DNA from: Imbricaverruca yamaguchii | Lineage: Eukaryota > Arthropoda > Thecostraca > Neoverrucidae | DNA: 64,000 bases | Assembly: GCA_034440575.1 (NCBI GenBank) | Contig: JAOTOL010001273.1 | Coordinates: 455,371 to 519,370 of the forward strand | Direction of reading: 5' to 3' | The notes under the pieces: model-generated | The model's input: the letters and a program-made list of their open reading frames with translations, nothing else | Database searches by the model: none | What the model was told of the DNA's origin: nothing | In this document: piece after piece, positions 10,980 through 23,501 of the stretch | How positions within the stretch are numbered: the stretch's first letter is position 1 | Layout: every line of letters begins with the position of its first letter | Position numbers and translations under genes: made by a program

Positions 10980-12510
10980 GAGGTTCCTAATTGGTAAAAT
11001 CTCCTTTTCGTCCTGGGGTCTCCGTTTCGTCCTGCGCGGTCTCCTTTTCGTCCTGCGCGGCCTCCTTTTCGTCCTGGGGCCTCCTTTTCGTCATGATGGC
11101 CTCCTTTTCGTCCTGAGAGCCTCCTTTTCGTCCCCGGGGCCTCTATTTCATCCGGGGGCTCTATTTCGTCCTGGGGGCCTCCATTTCGTCCTGGGGCCTC
11201 ATTTTCGTCATGGGGGCCTCCTTTTCGTAATGGGGGCATCCTTGTCGTCCTGGTGGCCTCTTTTTCGTCGCGTGGACTCCTTTTCTTCCTAGGGGCCTCC
11301 TTTTCATCCTGGAGGGTCTCCTTTTCAACCTGAAGGGCTTCCTTTTCGTCTTGGGGGCCTCCTTTCCGTCCTAGGAGACTCCTTTTCGTCCTATGAGACT
11401 CCTTTTCAACATGAATGGTCTCCTTTTCGTCCTTGAGGCTTCCTTTTCGTCTCGGGGCCTCCTTTTCGTCCTGGGGGCCTCCTTTTCGTCATGGGGGCCT
11501 CCATTTCGTCCTGGGGCCTCATTTTCGTCATGGGGGCCTCCTTTTCGTCGTGGGGCCTTCTTTTCGTCCTAGGAGCCTTCTTTTCGTCCAAGGAGCCTCC
11601 TTTTCAACCTGCGTGGCCTCCTTTTCGTCCTGGAGGCCTCCTTGTCGTCCTGGGGGCCTCTTTTTCGTCCGGGGGCCTCCTTTTCATCATGGGGGCGTCC
11701 TTTTCGTCATGGGAACCTCCTGTTCGCCCTGGGGGCCTCCTTTTCAACCTGAATGGCCTCCTTTTCATCCTGGGACCCCATTTTCGTAATGGTGGCCTCC
11801 TTTTCGTCGTGGGGCCTCTTTGTCGTCCTGGGGGCCTCCTTTTCGTCGTGGGGCCTCCTTGTCGTCCTAGGGGCCTCCTTTTCATCCTGGTGGGCCTCCT
11901 TTTCATCCTGGATGGCCTCCTTTTCAACCTGAATGGCCTCCTTTTCGTTATGGAGGCCTCCTTTTCGTCTTGGGGGCCTCCTTTTCGTCCTGGGGGCCTC
12001 CTTTTCGTCATGGGGCCTCCTTTTCGTCGTGAAGCCTCTTTGTCGTCTTAGGGGCCTCCTTTTCATCCTGGATGGCCTCCTTTTCAACCTGAATGGCCTC
12101 CTTTTCGTCATGGAGGCCTCCTTTTCGTCGTGGGGGCCTCCTTTTCGTCCTGGGGCCTCCTTTTCGTCCTGAGGGCCTCCTTTTCTTCCTGGGGCCTCCT
12201 TTTCGTCCTGGGGGCTCCTTTTCGTCCTAGGGGCCTCTATTTCGTCCGGGGGCCTCCTTTTCGTCATGGGGGCGTCCTTTTCGTCCTGGAGTACCTCCTT
12301 TTCATCCTGGACGGCATCCTGTTCGTCCTGGGGCCTCCTTTTCGTACTGAGGGCCTCCTTTTCGTCCTGGGCGGCATCCTTTTCGTCCTGGGGGCCTCCT
12401 TTTCATCCTGGGGGCCTCTGTTTCGTCCTCGGAGCATCCATTTCGTCCTGTGGGCCTCCTTTTCGTCCTGGGGGCCTCCTTTTCGTCCTGCGGGCCTCCT
12501 CAAATTTCAG
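10980..12510 (+). repeat. 20-bp minisatellite (GGCCTCCTTTTCGTCCTGGG), about 70 units
   Basis: About 1.5 kb of 19-21 base units of consensus CCTCCTTTTCGTCCTGGGGG with modest variation (TCC to TCA, TCG or ATCC, and G-run length). The array sits inside family D copy 1. Copy 2 at 30.6-32.1 kb has only degenerate equivalents, so amplification is specific to this locus. Long open frames on both strands (for example 186 residues each way) come from the unit and carry no domain. Confidence 0.93.
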
Positions 12511-12600
12511 GGAGCGGCGCCCCCAGTCTCACGGCAGGGGGAAATTGCCCCGCTGCCCCACCCCCCTCCCGGTGGCGAGGCCCCTGTACAACAAAAGCTT
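12511..12600 (+). mobile_element. Family D right end
   Basis: Leaves the array into 'caaatttcagggagcggcgc', then an 'agtctcacggcaggg' block, a C-rich block and GGTGGCGAGGCC. The same series occurs at about 32085-32165, and part of it at 10705-10790. It is probably the terminus of the element that carries the minisatellite. Confidence 0.5.
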
Positions 12601-13542
12601 CGGTTTAGAGACATGTATGGATCTTTTCATGAAAATTGCACTAATCTTAGATCATTTGAAAATGCTTTCTGTTTGGTTTGTAGGTCATCAGCCTCGTTGG
12701 AGAGAAGACATAATCCAATCACTGTTGTCAGTATGAACTGCGGTTCTAAAGTGAAATGCTTATGCGCGTATGAACAGTAACGAAGTATCTTGTTAACTGA
12801 ATTAATTAGTATCCCACTCTCCCATCAGCACTACTGCAATACACAATCTGTTATAAAATACTCCTTTTCTATATCTAACATTAACAATTGTACCAGTGCT
12901 CTATGTTCTAGAGTAAAAACTAAATAAAGATGGCTTCCTATCGAAGCCAAAAAAAAACATGCCGATACATTAAAGAAACATAATATTTTCTTTCCCTGTT
13001 GCATGCCATGCTGCTTATGACATCAAGAAGTAGTACGATTTTTTATATCACTTTATTCACAATTTAAACTTTTCATGAAGGCAGCTAGATGTTTTATCTT
13101 CTTTTTTTAATTCCCCTACCCATTAATAGGTAGGCAGGAGCAAGATACCTTTACTAGATCGAACTTTTACTTCAAGCCCGCACTACGTCATCCGAATGTT
13201 ATTTCATATGGCAGTAATCTGGTTGCAGAGGGTTTTTCGCGAATTATGCGCAATGGTTACTTTTATTTTGAGCAAGTAAATTTATTTTGCGCTAACTAGG
13301 TGAGTTATCATGTTGTTCTGTTCTTTCCAGTGAATATTTGTTCTAGCCCTTTTTTGTCATGCACGGGCAATGTTGGACTTCTTCATTGTGATCCTGGATA
13401 TGCAGAGGAGTATTTTGTGGTCATTCAGTATGGAGGGTATCTTTCTTCAAATATTATGTATCATAGCTCGGTTCGCACCCACTCCTGTGAATCGTAAGTA
13501 TATTTACTTGACCACAACAGCTCATTGCCAAATATTCCCAAG
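12601..13542. other. Unique AT-rich sequence, nothing recognised
   Basis: No coding or repeat structure seen before the TTAA of the next family B element. Confidence 0.4.
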
Positions 13543-13546
13543 TTAA

Positions 13547-14516
13547 CACGCGCCCTGGAGGGCGTCGGAAAATTACGCGAACTGGAGGGGGGATTCCGCC
13601 CAACCCTAAGATCTCGGCTCATATTAAGGCTAGAGCAACGGCATTCGCAGGGTGGATGGATACGATAGCGAACTCTACTGTGTGCAAATTTCATGACCCT
13701 AGGTCAATATCTTCAAGGTCCAATGAGGTCAAAATACCAATATTTTCCGGTTTTGCGTAACTTGGCTGGTAATTATTCTAATAATGGATTGCAATGATTG
13801 TGTTTCAATGTTCCAAAGTTGGCATTAATGATGTTTCGGACATTACTAATGATCCAATGCAGATTCCAGATCTGCCATTTGACCTCAGGTCACCTATATA
13901 GAAGCACTTTATCAGGTCATTACCTGCTCCAGTTACCGGAACCGGGCTCCCCACCCGACTGCTCAGTTGGGCGGCTCAGCACAATCGGCTTCGCAAAGAA
14001 AGGAGTGAAATACATGAATAAAGCATGGAAACGCTTAGGCACACAATGACAAACAGTATATTTATGGATGTGTAGGGAGTAACATGCATGGTGACATCAA
14101 TCGCATGACAGTCATTTGCACTTATGACAACATTCTAGTTGACCAAGTTTGATTCCATTAGCCTGTCATGAACTTGACCTGACTTGACCTGGGCGACCTA
14201 ACATGACTTTTAAATTATGTAGCATAAAATGTGCATCAAACAAGTCGCTAGTGTTGTCAAGAACACTTCCCTTTTGCCAATATACGGGAAGCGCATTAGC
14301 GCCGTTTTTTGTGGTGTGGCGCTGCGAATGTTTTTGCTTTAACGGCCCCTAACTTGAAAAATGTTCAGCCGATTTTCATTTGTATTGCTGTGAACAATGC
14401 GCCGGTCATTTGAAAACAGGTACACAAAAATGGCGTACATCGGCCGGTACAATAGGGAGTTATGTACGAAAAATCGGATGAAGGGGCGAATTTTGCCCTC
14501 CCCTCCAGGGCGTGTG
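13547..14516 (+). mobile_element. Family B TTAA element, second copy
   Basis: 970 bases, flanked by TTAA at 13543-13546 and TTAA at 14517-14520. The left end is CACGCGCCCTGGAGGG; the right end, read inverted, is CACACGCCCTGGAGGG, so the terminal repeats are clear. The interior aligns with 3745-4732 through the shared 'catgacc-taggtcaat' block, the 'cacctgtatag' block, the 'gggcggctcggcgcaatcggcttcgc' block and the 'cctgtcatgaacttg' block. No protein is encoded. Confidence 0.75.
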
Positions 14517-14520
14517 TTAA

Positions 14521-14884
14521 CCTGTCATGAACTTGACCTGACTTGACCTCGGTGACCGGACTTGAGTTCCAAACAATGTATGGTAATAATATACATAAAA
14601 CAAGTCGCTAGTGTTGCAAGAACACCTCTTTTTTGCCAATATACGGGAAGCGCATCAGCGCCGATATTTGTGGTCTGGCGCTGCAAAAAAAAAATGTTTT
14701 TACCTGAACGACCCTTAACTCGAAAACTTTTCTGTCGATTTTCGTTTTCCTTACTTGAAGCAACGCGGCGGTAATTTCGAAGCAGGTACACAAACTATGG
14801 TATATATCGGACGGTAAAATCTGGAGTTATCTTCGAAAAACCGGAGGGGTGGGAGGATTTCGCCCCTCCCCTCCATGGTACGTG
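14521..14884 (+). repeat. Tandem duplicate of the 3' end of family B
   Basis: Starts at the same internal point as 14163 ('cctgtcatgaacttgacctg') and runs to a second right end, followed by TTAA at 14885-14888. It lacks the left terminal repeat. It is thus a 3' partial duplication of about 360 bases, or a partial second insertion into the TTAA left by the first. Confidence 0.7.
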
Positions 14885-14888
14885 TTAA

Positions 14889-15995
14889 GAAATCCACCCT
14901 CAGATGAGGAAAGAAATCATTATCTAAAGAGGATAATGTTATTCATTCCAAAAATTCAGGAGCAGCCTATCTTTTCAAACATGTGCCTACTTATCTTGAC
15001 ATACAGCAGTTGTGGAAAACAGCTTTTTCTAGGCAAGTTAGACCGAGAGCCAAGCACAGCACTGCATTATTGCTTGACAAATTGTAAATCGATTATTAAT
15101 GATTCTTGCATGCTTAAACATTGATGTACCATTGTTATTCCAGAAATACCTTCCTGAAACATTTCATGAGTTGCAGTCTGATTACCGAGTGTATTAATTC
15201 AACATCCAGATATAATGTTGGGATGTAACACATCTCTGCTTCAGGTGTCATGCATTGCTGTGCAGTACCTTTGCATAGAAGTGGAACTGGGGCAAGCAGA
15301 TTAGATAAAGAAGAAATCTACAAAATGGATATAAAAATACAATATTTGTGTACATTTTATCTGGTCTATCTTTAAAATTAGTCTGGAATACGAGTGTATG
15401 CCTTATTGCTGAAAATAGCATTCTTGTCATATGAACACATGTATATCTTTATTGATGTAACACAAGAAATGTTTTGGAATGTGTGGATATTGTTATTTTT
15501 AAAGATGGTTTGAACATAATGGCTGGAAGTCCTGACGTGTGTTATTCAAGTATGTCTCACACTTAGTATAAAGAGGAGGTTATCATGAGATGACAAGTGA
15601 GTAATGCCTATTGATTGATTCTTTCCATTGACAATGATAGGATTTGTGTAAAATTGTTAAGATGAATAAGGAGTCCCTGGACTATTTCTGATCACAATGT
15701 TGTTTTCCTGGTCTTTTCCGATGTCATTTCAATTAATTTGACAGCCATTTCTTTGGGAAATGAAAACTTCGCAATATATATAAGCACTTCAGGTTAGCAT
15801 AGTTATATCTTATAAATCAGTCCAAGAAAGAAATATCACCACCATTGAAATACATTTTTGTTAGACAAGAAAATAAATTTGAAAATGCAGGTGCATGCTA
15901 TCCCACCTAAAGAGCAGATGGGAAACGGCTTTGGTTGTGGTGCTATGTGATGAAAAATAGCATGCAATTATGATCAATGAAAAGTGATGTAACCT
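14889..15995. other. Unique AT-rich sequence, nothing recognised
   Basis: About 1.1 kb with no open frame above about 90 codons and no repeat. Confidence 0.45.
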
Positions 15996-15996
15996 A

Positions 15997-16869
15997 ACCC
16001 TTTCCTTTCCGGAAGGAAAGGGTCAGAAGGGTCAGGAAAGGGTCTTTCCGGTCAGATCCTCACATCGCGTCTCGGGAGGGGCGGTTAGTAACTCCCCTCT
16101 AAAATCCAAACTAAACATCGCACGAAAACGAAAGAGGTGTGATCGGAAAGCGCTCGACGATTAGGGGCCGGGTCCACCCCCAGAACAACTTTCCCCCAAA
16201 AGTGACGTCACCAGGGGGCTAGATTTTCACGACTTTTCATGACTTACATATTGTTTTTGGCTCCGAGGAGTTCATTTTGAGGGATATATGAAAAAAAACT
16301 AAAGTTATTTGGAATGGGTAAAGGACAGCGAAATCGACCAGGGCCATAATTTGTTTGGGCCCCAAAAATAACAATCATTTTTTTCGACATTTCAAAATTT
16401 TGAGTTTTCGAGTTCTTTAATTTTCCTTTTACAATGGGTAGAGCAGACCGAGAAACGTTGTTGGAAGTCAACTTACCCTATTAGAAAGTGCTTACTTTCA
16501 CCAGAATCTTCTATTTGAACTGCAATTGGCAAATATGCAAAATTTATATGTAGTCAAAAACGAAAAAAAGAAAAATTCCACTCGTACGTTTTGTTGCATC
16601 CCTAAAGATAAGCAAACGCTGAAAGTTTCATTGAAATGTATGCATCCGTTAAAGCATGACGACTGGTTGAACTTTTTTTTAGGTGACCTCACTTGACCTA
16701 GAATAACTCGTTGACCCTAGATGACCTGACTTCAAAATTTTGAAACAGCATGCCAAATTGATGTGGGAAAAGGCATGCCAAATTTGGGTGCGGTGCCGCG
16801 CGCCGTTTGTCCACTATCCGGGAAAACCCAGAGGCGGCGGTTGAAGACCCTCCCCCGAGACGGGACGGG
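15997..16869 (-). mobile_element. Family A TTAA element, inverted copy
   Basis: Read on the minus strand it begins after TTAA (16870-16873) with CCCGTCCCGTCTCGGGGGAGGG, then the GGCGCGCGGCA block, 'cccacatcaatttggcatg', and the DR4-type pair at 16684-16699, and continues to the 'gatcctcacatc' segment. The far end at about 15997-16022 is disturbed by a small C/G-rich palindrome with a one-base bulge. This copy shows the element's left end best. Confidence 0.7.
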
Positions 16870-16873
16870 TTAA

Positions 16874-18117
16874 TCTAACCTACCCTATTGATGTTGGATG
16901 GCCTAAAACCGACCGATGTTACATAACATAAGCACACTGCTATTGGATTGCTTAAAGTCTACGGATGTTTGATTACCTAAATATGATTTTAAATTTCCAT
17001 AAGAAATAGTAGAGGAAGACGACAGCTTTCCATAGCCGCTGGCTGCCAGCGATCGACGTGCAGACAGCGGGTCAGGCGTGCACAGCCCCATTCGGGGACC
17101 GCCGACAGGTCATCTCCATGGTGGCCAGATCAGGTCGCGAGTGGTGCCGTTGCTGTATTCGCTCCAGAAACCGTCCCCGTTGGCTCCTGCACGTCATTAG
17201 TGCGGGCGGTATGTCAGCTGGGACCACCATCAGTGGTAGCCTTATCCGCTGACGTGTGTTCTCCCTTGCTGCCCCGGTTCAGTACACAGGATCGAGTTCA
17301 AGCCGCGCTGCGACAGAGACGGTCACCACGTGTGCGCCGACCACTCGTCCATTACGGCTGCGATGCGAGTGATTAATGAACGCAGGCGAAGCCACAAGTT
17401 GAGGATTCTTATATTGTTAGTTCATGATGTTTTTCTTTTCGCCAGCCACAGTTCCTTCACTGGACCGGCTTGAGTTACCCGGGAATTTTCGTACCTGTAG
17501 CTGGGAGCAAGTAGTCGGCAGTTTTTAATAGTTATTGGCGCCACTGCGCGGTCATCGGTCGGCCACGCAGGTAAGTGTGCTGCTGCCGCCGTTACTTACT
17601 TATGCTATCAGTTCGCGATACATTCGTACTTGAAATACGTATGCGCAAATACCCGTGAAAGTTGTACTACGAATATATTCGTACGCGATATATTCGTATT
17701 CTGAGAGTTGTATGAACCACGCAAGAAGGATGCTACATCTGCAATTGGGTCGAATGTGCTATTTTTATACAATTTTCCAATTTGTGACTTGTGTTCACAA
17801 GGACAGGTGCAGGAAGCTTCCTGCATACAGACATAGCGAACAGATTCCAGCAGCGGGCATGGGCAAACAGTCCCTGTCGCACCAATTATTTCCACAATTA
17901 TCCACCAATATATGCAGACTGCATATGCACCCACAAACCAAACGTGCATATTCTATCATGTGTAGGTTTATGGTTAACCCTAGTCCATATGGTTCCATAC
18001 TTATGGACCGGGAAGCACATATTTGACAAAGTAATATACAAGTTGTAAAGGGCCTCGCCTTTGAGTGCTTTCTGCGGCCTACTGGTGCAGATTGCTTTGA
18101 TAACCTTAATGCACCAG
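16874..18117. other. Unique sequence; one isolated donor-like site
   Basis: The GC-rich stretch 17040-17600 contains CACGCAG followed by GTAAGTG at about 17570, a good 5' splice-site match. No convincing coding frame leads into it, so I do not call an exon. Confidence 0.35.
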
Positions 18118-18171
18118 ATATATATATATATATATATATATACATTTGTGTTGTGTGGACATATATATATG

Positions 18172-18225
<54 letters not shown>

Positions 18226-18254
18226 CATACATGCCCATATATATATGTCCACAC
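18118..18254. repeat. (TA)n with 21-bp inverted arms
   Basis: Two TA tracts (18118-18141 and 18173-18222). The arms GTGTGGAC..ATGGG (18153-18173) and CCCAT..GTCCACAC (18234-18254) are exact reverse complements of 21 bases around the second tract, so the whole segment can fold back on itself. Confidence 0.9.
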
Positions 18255-18571
18255 AAAACACAAATACACAAGTATATGCTACGTCCTCTGTCTGAGGGCC
18301 CTCCATCCGAAGGGGTCTGCAGTAGAGTAGGGAGCCTCTTCCTCCCGCCATGGAGCCTCTTGCTCTTGTCGGTGGCGGGTCCAAAGAGGCAAGTTTGGGC
18401 ATGCCCCCCCCCCCGTTGAAGGTAGCGCCCCATCAACCAGGAAAATGCGTCACTCCGCGAAGTCTCGAGTGCACCTCATCAGCGAATTTTCTAGCCAGAG
18501 GCACCCCTCGGCAGGAAAGGCACCCCCCACCAAGCTACTTTCGCGGTGGCGCCGATCCAGACGCGTGTCCC

Positions 18572-18606
18572 TCGATGCGCCCCTAAGCCCAAATAACCAG
18601 CCAACC
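18572..18606 (+). mobile_element. SINE 3'-tail copy
   Basis: Contains TCGATGCGCCCCTAAGCCCA followed by AATAACCAGCCAACC. This matches the tail of the SINE at 42.2 kb and the copy at 56657. The body upstream (about 18450-18570) may belong to the same element, but I cannot find a clear B box. Confidence 0.45.
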
Positions 18607-18917
18607 AGACACATGTCCCCTCCTCCGGATGGCAATTTCCGAATCCGCCCCTGCCTCCTGTGGCAGCCATGGGTTTTCTGTCGCGGCTATAGGACCTCTT
18701 ATAACGACAGTGGGCCTCCAGTCAGTCTAACGACAGTCTACGGGTGTGGTTAGATCATTCCAGGCGGTCATCTTCGGTTATCTTTCAGACACTCTCCTGT
18801 CATTGAGGGGAAGAAACTATGGCGCACTTAGACCCCGCCCCCGAACTGCCCTTTCTTCCACTTCCGAACGAGGGTGACAACTTGTCGGGGTAAAATGGAC
18901 GGAGGTAATATCGTGAG
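18607..18917. other. Unique sequence, nothing recognised
   Basis: GC-rich, no domain recognised. Confidence 0.3.
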
Positions 18918-19005
18918 AAAAAAAAATCCTTGATTTTGGAGGCGATTTATGGTCAGCCTGAGCAGGCTGACCATCAATCGCCTCCAAAATCAAGGATTTT
19001 TTTTT
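18918..19005. repeat. 43-bp near-perfect palindrome, 2-base spacer
   Basis: Left arm 18918-18960 and right arm 18963-19005 match at 42 of 43 positions. They run from an A-run/T-run at the outside through TCCTTGATTTTGGAGGCGAT to CAGCCTG..CAGGCTG at the centre. It would extrude as a very stable cruciform. Confidence 0.95.
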
Positions 19006-19018
19006 TTTGTTGTCATTT

Positions 19019-19044
19019 TGTCATTTCCAGCACTGGAAATGACA
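19019..19044. repeat. 12-bp perfect palindrome, 2-base spacer
   Basis: TGTCATTTCCAG, then CA, then its exact reverse complement. It lies only 13 bases beyond the 43-bp palindrome. Confidence 0.9.
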
Positions 19045-19914
19045 CTTTGTTAGGCAGGAAAATTGCTACTGTGTCATTTGGGATCCATTTTGCTGAAGCC
19101 GAAAAATTTGTTTTTCTATTGGTATACGTCAAAGCACTCTATATTACCATAAGACGTGCAAGATAGCTTATAACATTTTTTGGGTAAAATTGCATGTAAT
19201 CCAATGGTGAAGGGAAGCCTTCAAGTCCGCTACTAAACCAACTTGGTGGGGGCCCGGGCAGGAGTGCCCTCCAATACCCGTGTGCTCTAATTACGTTAAA
19301 TTCCAAGGGGGAGAAGTAGGTCGTGGTAAGCAGAATAAGGCAGGTCACACCACTCTCTGCTCCTGTTTCTTATTGTCTGATGTCTTATTGTCTAATATAT
19401 TGTCTGATGTGTTTCTTCAAAAAGCTGTTCGACTGAACATGCCAGTGCTAAATATATACCGGGCTGGTAAAATCACCAACAGACATATTCAAGTGCCATG
19501 TGAAGTTATTATCCACACTCAAGAACTCTAGATATCAGACTGCTATATAGTAGAGCAGCACGGGTGTGAACAGGGCAACGCCACAGAGCAACGGGCTACT
19601 CGTAAGTTGAGTCAAAGGAGTCTGAGCCTGTGAAGTTACCATGAAGTGCCCATGACATCATGACGGGTGGCAATGATGACTGGTCAGCCACTGAGCGCAA
19701 CGCTCATAACTACATCATGCATTCCTCATCCTTTTTATACCCCGAGTGAAAATATTCCTTATAGACTATCAAGTCATATATCAAGACATATATCAAGGGC
19801 AGTCCAGTTTTCTCAACTACTTAAAACAGGGACTGGGTGATTAATTTTCTGCATGTGAAAACACCCTAAGACATTGTGATTATGTACTTCCAAGCAAACT
19901 TAAAGAAGACGAGC
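19045..19914. other. Unique sequence, nothing recognised
   Basis: Flank upstream of the LINE. No coding or repeat signal. Confidence 0.35.
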
Positions 19915-22800
19915 ATGGGGGTTTCCATAATACACTTAAATATTAGGTCTGTTAAAAATAAGTTTGATGACTTAGAAAATGTTTAGCTCCAACAGGAATC
20001 GACTGGTCAGCTACGTGTTTATCTGAAACATGGCTTAGCAAAGATACAGAAAAGTTATTCAAAATGAGAAATTATCAAATGTACACAGCGAGTCGAAGGC
20101 TAAACTAGAAGGAGGGTCTGCAATTGACATTCGCAATAGTTTGGAATCAAGAGAAAGAAAAGATATTGTAGATCAACGAAGCTGTTGCTGTTTAAATCAA
20201 ACTGGAGTTTCGAAATAGTACTAGATCATTAATCACTTGCCAGATTTATCGTCCCCCAAGTTTCTGCCACAATAATTTTCTTGAGTATACACAATAATTC
20301 TTGCAAAATTCCTACAAATAACTGAGAATGAGAGGAAGCTTACAATTATCACGGAATATTTCAACTACAATCTATTAAATATTCAAAATGATAGAATTGT
20401 GGAGAGATTTTCAAACCAATTAGTGTCATAGTTTTCTCCCCACAAACACAAATGCTACTCGGGTGCAAAATACTACTAGCTCCCTATTGGACAATATCTT
20501 TATAAATTATTTCTCATGCATTTCCTCATCAGGTATGCTGATAGAAGACCTTTCAGATCATTTTCCAGTGTTTGTAACATTAACTGCCCAGACCAAAAAT
20601 ATGGAGTCAAATAATCCCAAAGAAATACTTGATTACAATCAAATCCATCTCTTAAATGACTATTTAGTATCAAGGTTGAATAATTTGAATGAGCACAATT
20701 ACCCAAATATAGCATGCAATGATTTGCTCTCAGCATATAAAGATGGCATGCGTCTTATTACAAAGAAGATTTGCCCAAGTAGGAGGAGAACCCCAATGAA
20801 AGCGTGGATTAGCTCTGGCATATCATGTTCCATAAATCAAAGAAATAAGAACTATATAAGAAGTTTATTAAAAATCCATATCCACACAATGATTGCATAT
20901 GTATTGCAAGCCATGTTTATCCAAAAGTACAATACAAACAATTCAGGAACATCCTGATCAAGATACTCAGAGAATCAAAGAAGCTACACTATTAAAATGC
21001 CCTTCACTGTAGCAAATCAAAAGGAAAAAAACTTGGAAACTACTACATGAGCTGATAAATAAACATAGAATAGAGCAAAAAATCCCAGAATCCATGTTAG
21101 ATGAAGAAGATAATGAAAATCAAACAGAACAAATTCCTAATGCCTTCAACAATTTCTTTTCAACCATTGGCAGCAAGTTAGAAAGGAATATCACTACTTC
21201 TAACAAAGACCCAATCAAATATATTGCAGGGCATGCCTATGCTAATTGGGAACAAGAAATGTATACTAATGAAATCCAAGTTGAAACAATTGTAAAGTCA
21301 CTGAACTCAGTTGGAGGAGGGGCTGATGGCATTAGCACAAAAACTCTCTTACTGACATATACAAATATCCTGACACAAATCACCCACTTCTTTAACTTCT
21401 GCCTCAGAAGTGGAGTTTTCCTAAGCAACTAAAACAAGCCATCATTATACCCATATTTAAATGAGGAGAATTGAACAAATTCACAAATTAAAGACCAATT
21501 TCTATGCTATCAGTGTTTTCAAAAATCCTTGACAAGTTGGTATATTCTTATCTCCTATCTTATCTAGAGCTGAATAATATACTCAGTACTCTCCAATTTG
21601 GATTTCGAAAAAAACATAGCACCTACATGACGATTGCTCACATGTATGATCAAATTACAACATCTTTGGAAAAGAAAGAACTAACGTGAGGTCTCTATGT
21701 TAACTTGAAAAAGCCATTGATACTGTGAGCATTGACATTCTACTTAAAAAAGTACAACATATTGGCATCTCAGGAACTCTACTCGTGATATTGCATTCTT
21801 GTTTAAAAAATCGTTATCAGCGAACTAAGATTAATTATATAGTCTCAGATGCAGAGTGCGTTATAATGGGAGTTCCACAATGCTCCATACTTGGTCCACT
21901 ACTCTTCCTTATATACATTAATGATTTGGGTAACTCTTTAGATGGAACATTCTATTTATTTGCTGATGATGCTGCTGTCATGATAAAAGCTACGAATACT
22001 GAGGAATTACAAATTAAAGTAAATGCCAATGTTCCAGGAATGACTGAATGGTTTCAAGCCAATAGATTATCACTGAATGTCAATAAAACTACCAAATTTA
22101 TTCCGGTATGACTAGTGCTGACTTGAACATAGTAATAAATTCTCAAATAGTTTAAAGGAAACAGCAAATCACATATCTTGGAGTAATAGTTGATGAAAAA
22201 TGAACATGGAAGTTTCACATAGCATATGTTGCTGCAAAAACTAGCAGAAATCTAGGAATAATGGGAAGAACAAAATTATTTTTCACAAGTCGTGGAATTA
22301 AATATTTATATAATACTTTGATTCTTCCATATTTCAATTATTGTGCATCAATATGGGGAAACAATTTTCCAACACGATTAGACGGAATTATTAAAATACA
22401 AAAAGGGCATTACGAATCATAGATAACCAGCACTATTCATATCCTAGGAATGAATTATTTGTCAGATATCACATTTTGAAGTTCCCTCATATTGTGCAGG
22501 AACAGAACATATTACTACTTCACAGATGCTTGAATCAATCATTACCAATCACTATAATGAATATGTTCAAATACTCATCGCCAAGTAACTTAAGGCATGT
22601 TGATCATTTCCGTGTACCTTTTCATCTGAAACCTATAGACTTCATTCCATACCGTTTATAGCACCAAGAACTTCGAATACTATTATTGGTAAGAAATTTC
22701 CTTCCTGTAATCATGTACCTATTAAGAAAGAAAATATAAAAAAGTTATCAGAACATATTTTATTGACTTATACATCACAAACTAAATGGGTAGTAAAATT
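19915..22800 (+). pseudogene. Decayed non-LTR retrotransposon (APE endonuclease + reverse transcriptase)
   Basis: Fragments of one LINE ORF2 in order on the + strand. From 19915: HLNIRSVKNKFDDL, the first endonuclease motif. Near 20008-20045: CLSETWL, with the catalytic Glu motif. At 20540-20575: LSDHFPVFV, the SDH motif of APE-type endonuclease. Then linker and RT: GGGADGIS (about 21311), LQFGFRKKHST (about 21590), GVPQCSILGPLLFLIYINDL (about 21870) and FADDAAV (about 21958), the RT active site. After that come the WFQANRLSLNVNKT block and a C-terminal stretch to about 22660. The usual GVPQGS is GVPQCS here. Many stops and frameshifts break it, so it is inactive. The clade (Jockey/CR1-like) is not resolved. 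The 3' end runs into a TG-rich tract. Confidence 0.9.
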
Positions 22801-22990
22801 ATCAATTTCACACTATAAATATGCACGGATGTTCATGAATGCACATCAGTGTATATTTATGTATGTGTATGCTAGTATATGTGTATGTATTTATATTTGA
22901 ATAAATGTGTGAGAGCATGTGTGTATGTATGTGAAGTAAGTGTAGGTGTACATGTTTCATGTGTGTGCATATGCAGGTTTGTGTGATAGT
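22801..22990. repeat. TGTATG-rich tract at LINE 3' end
   Basis: Imperfect TGTATGTATGTG and TGTGCATATG repeats directly after the RT remnant. LINEs often end in a simple-repeat tail, so this may be the decayed tail. No separate function can be claimed. Confidence 0.5.
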
Positions 22991-23036
22991 GCACATGTAT
23001 GTACACTTTTCCCCTCATAACACTTTTCACTTTGTG

Positions 23037-23096
23037 GCCCCAGGAGTTCCTTGGCGTTACTAGCTTGCTACCTAGCGAGGTGCTCCTGGGGCTACT
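23037..23096. repeat. Imperfect hairpin (CCCCAGGAG ... CTCCTGGGG)
   Basis: Outer 9-base arms CCCCAGGAG and CTCCTGGGG pair exactly. The inner part pairs only in patches ('actagc' with 'gctac'). Confidence 0.55.
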
Positions 23097-23403
23097 TCTA
23101 CTAATAACTGGTGGTGGCCTATCTGCAAAAAAGCAAATAAAAAGATGCAAATAGTTATAGTGAACTGTAGGTATGAAGAGTCAGATGACATGTGTATTGG
23201 CATCCTGAGGAATTCCTAAGCTGGCTGTCCTAACTTTCGAATAGTTGGCGATAGGAAAGCCCAATAGCAATCGAACCCGTAACAGTGCGTGTAGCCAAAT
23301 AGGATAGGTTGCTGCATACGAAACAGGGGTCGACATTAGGAGAGAGAAAAAGTCGCTGACTTAGAAACAAGACGTAAGTAAGGCTCGATTTAAATCTTCG
23401 AAT

Positions 23404-23417
23404 TATATATATATATA

Positions 23418-23500
<83 letters not shown>
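23404..23500. repeat. (TA)n microsatellite
   Basis: TA dinucleotides for about 95 bases with single GC and GT interruptions. Confidence 0.97.

Positions 23501-23501
<1 letters not shown>

Noticed and set aside
11400..12780. Open frames of 124-216 codons on both strands in the 20-bp array
   Set aside because: Periodic translation of a minisatellite, with no conserved domain.
17560..17585. First exon ending at CACGCAG|GTAAGTG
   Set aside because: No coding frame or promoter evidence upstream. A single donor match is expected by chance.
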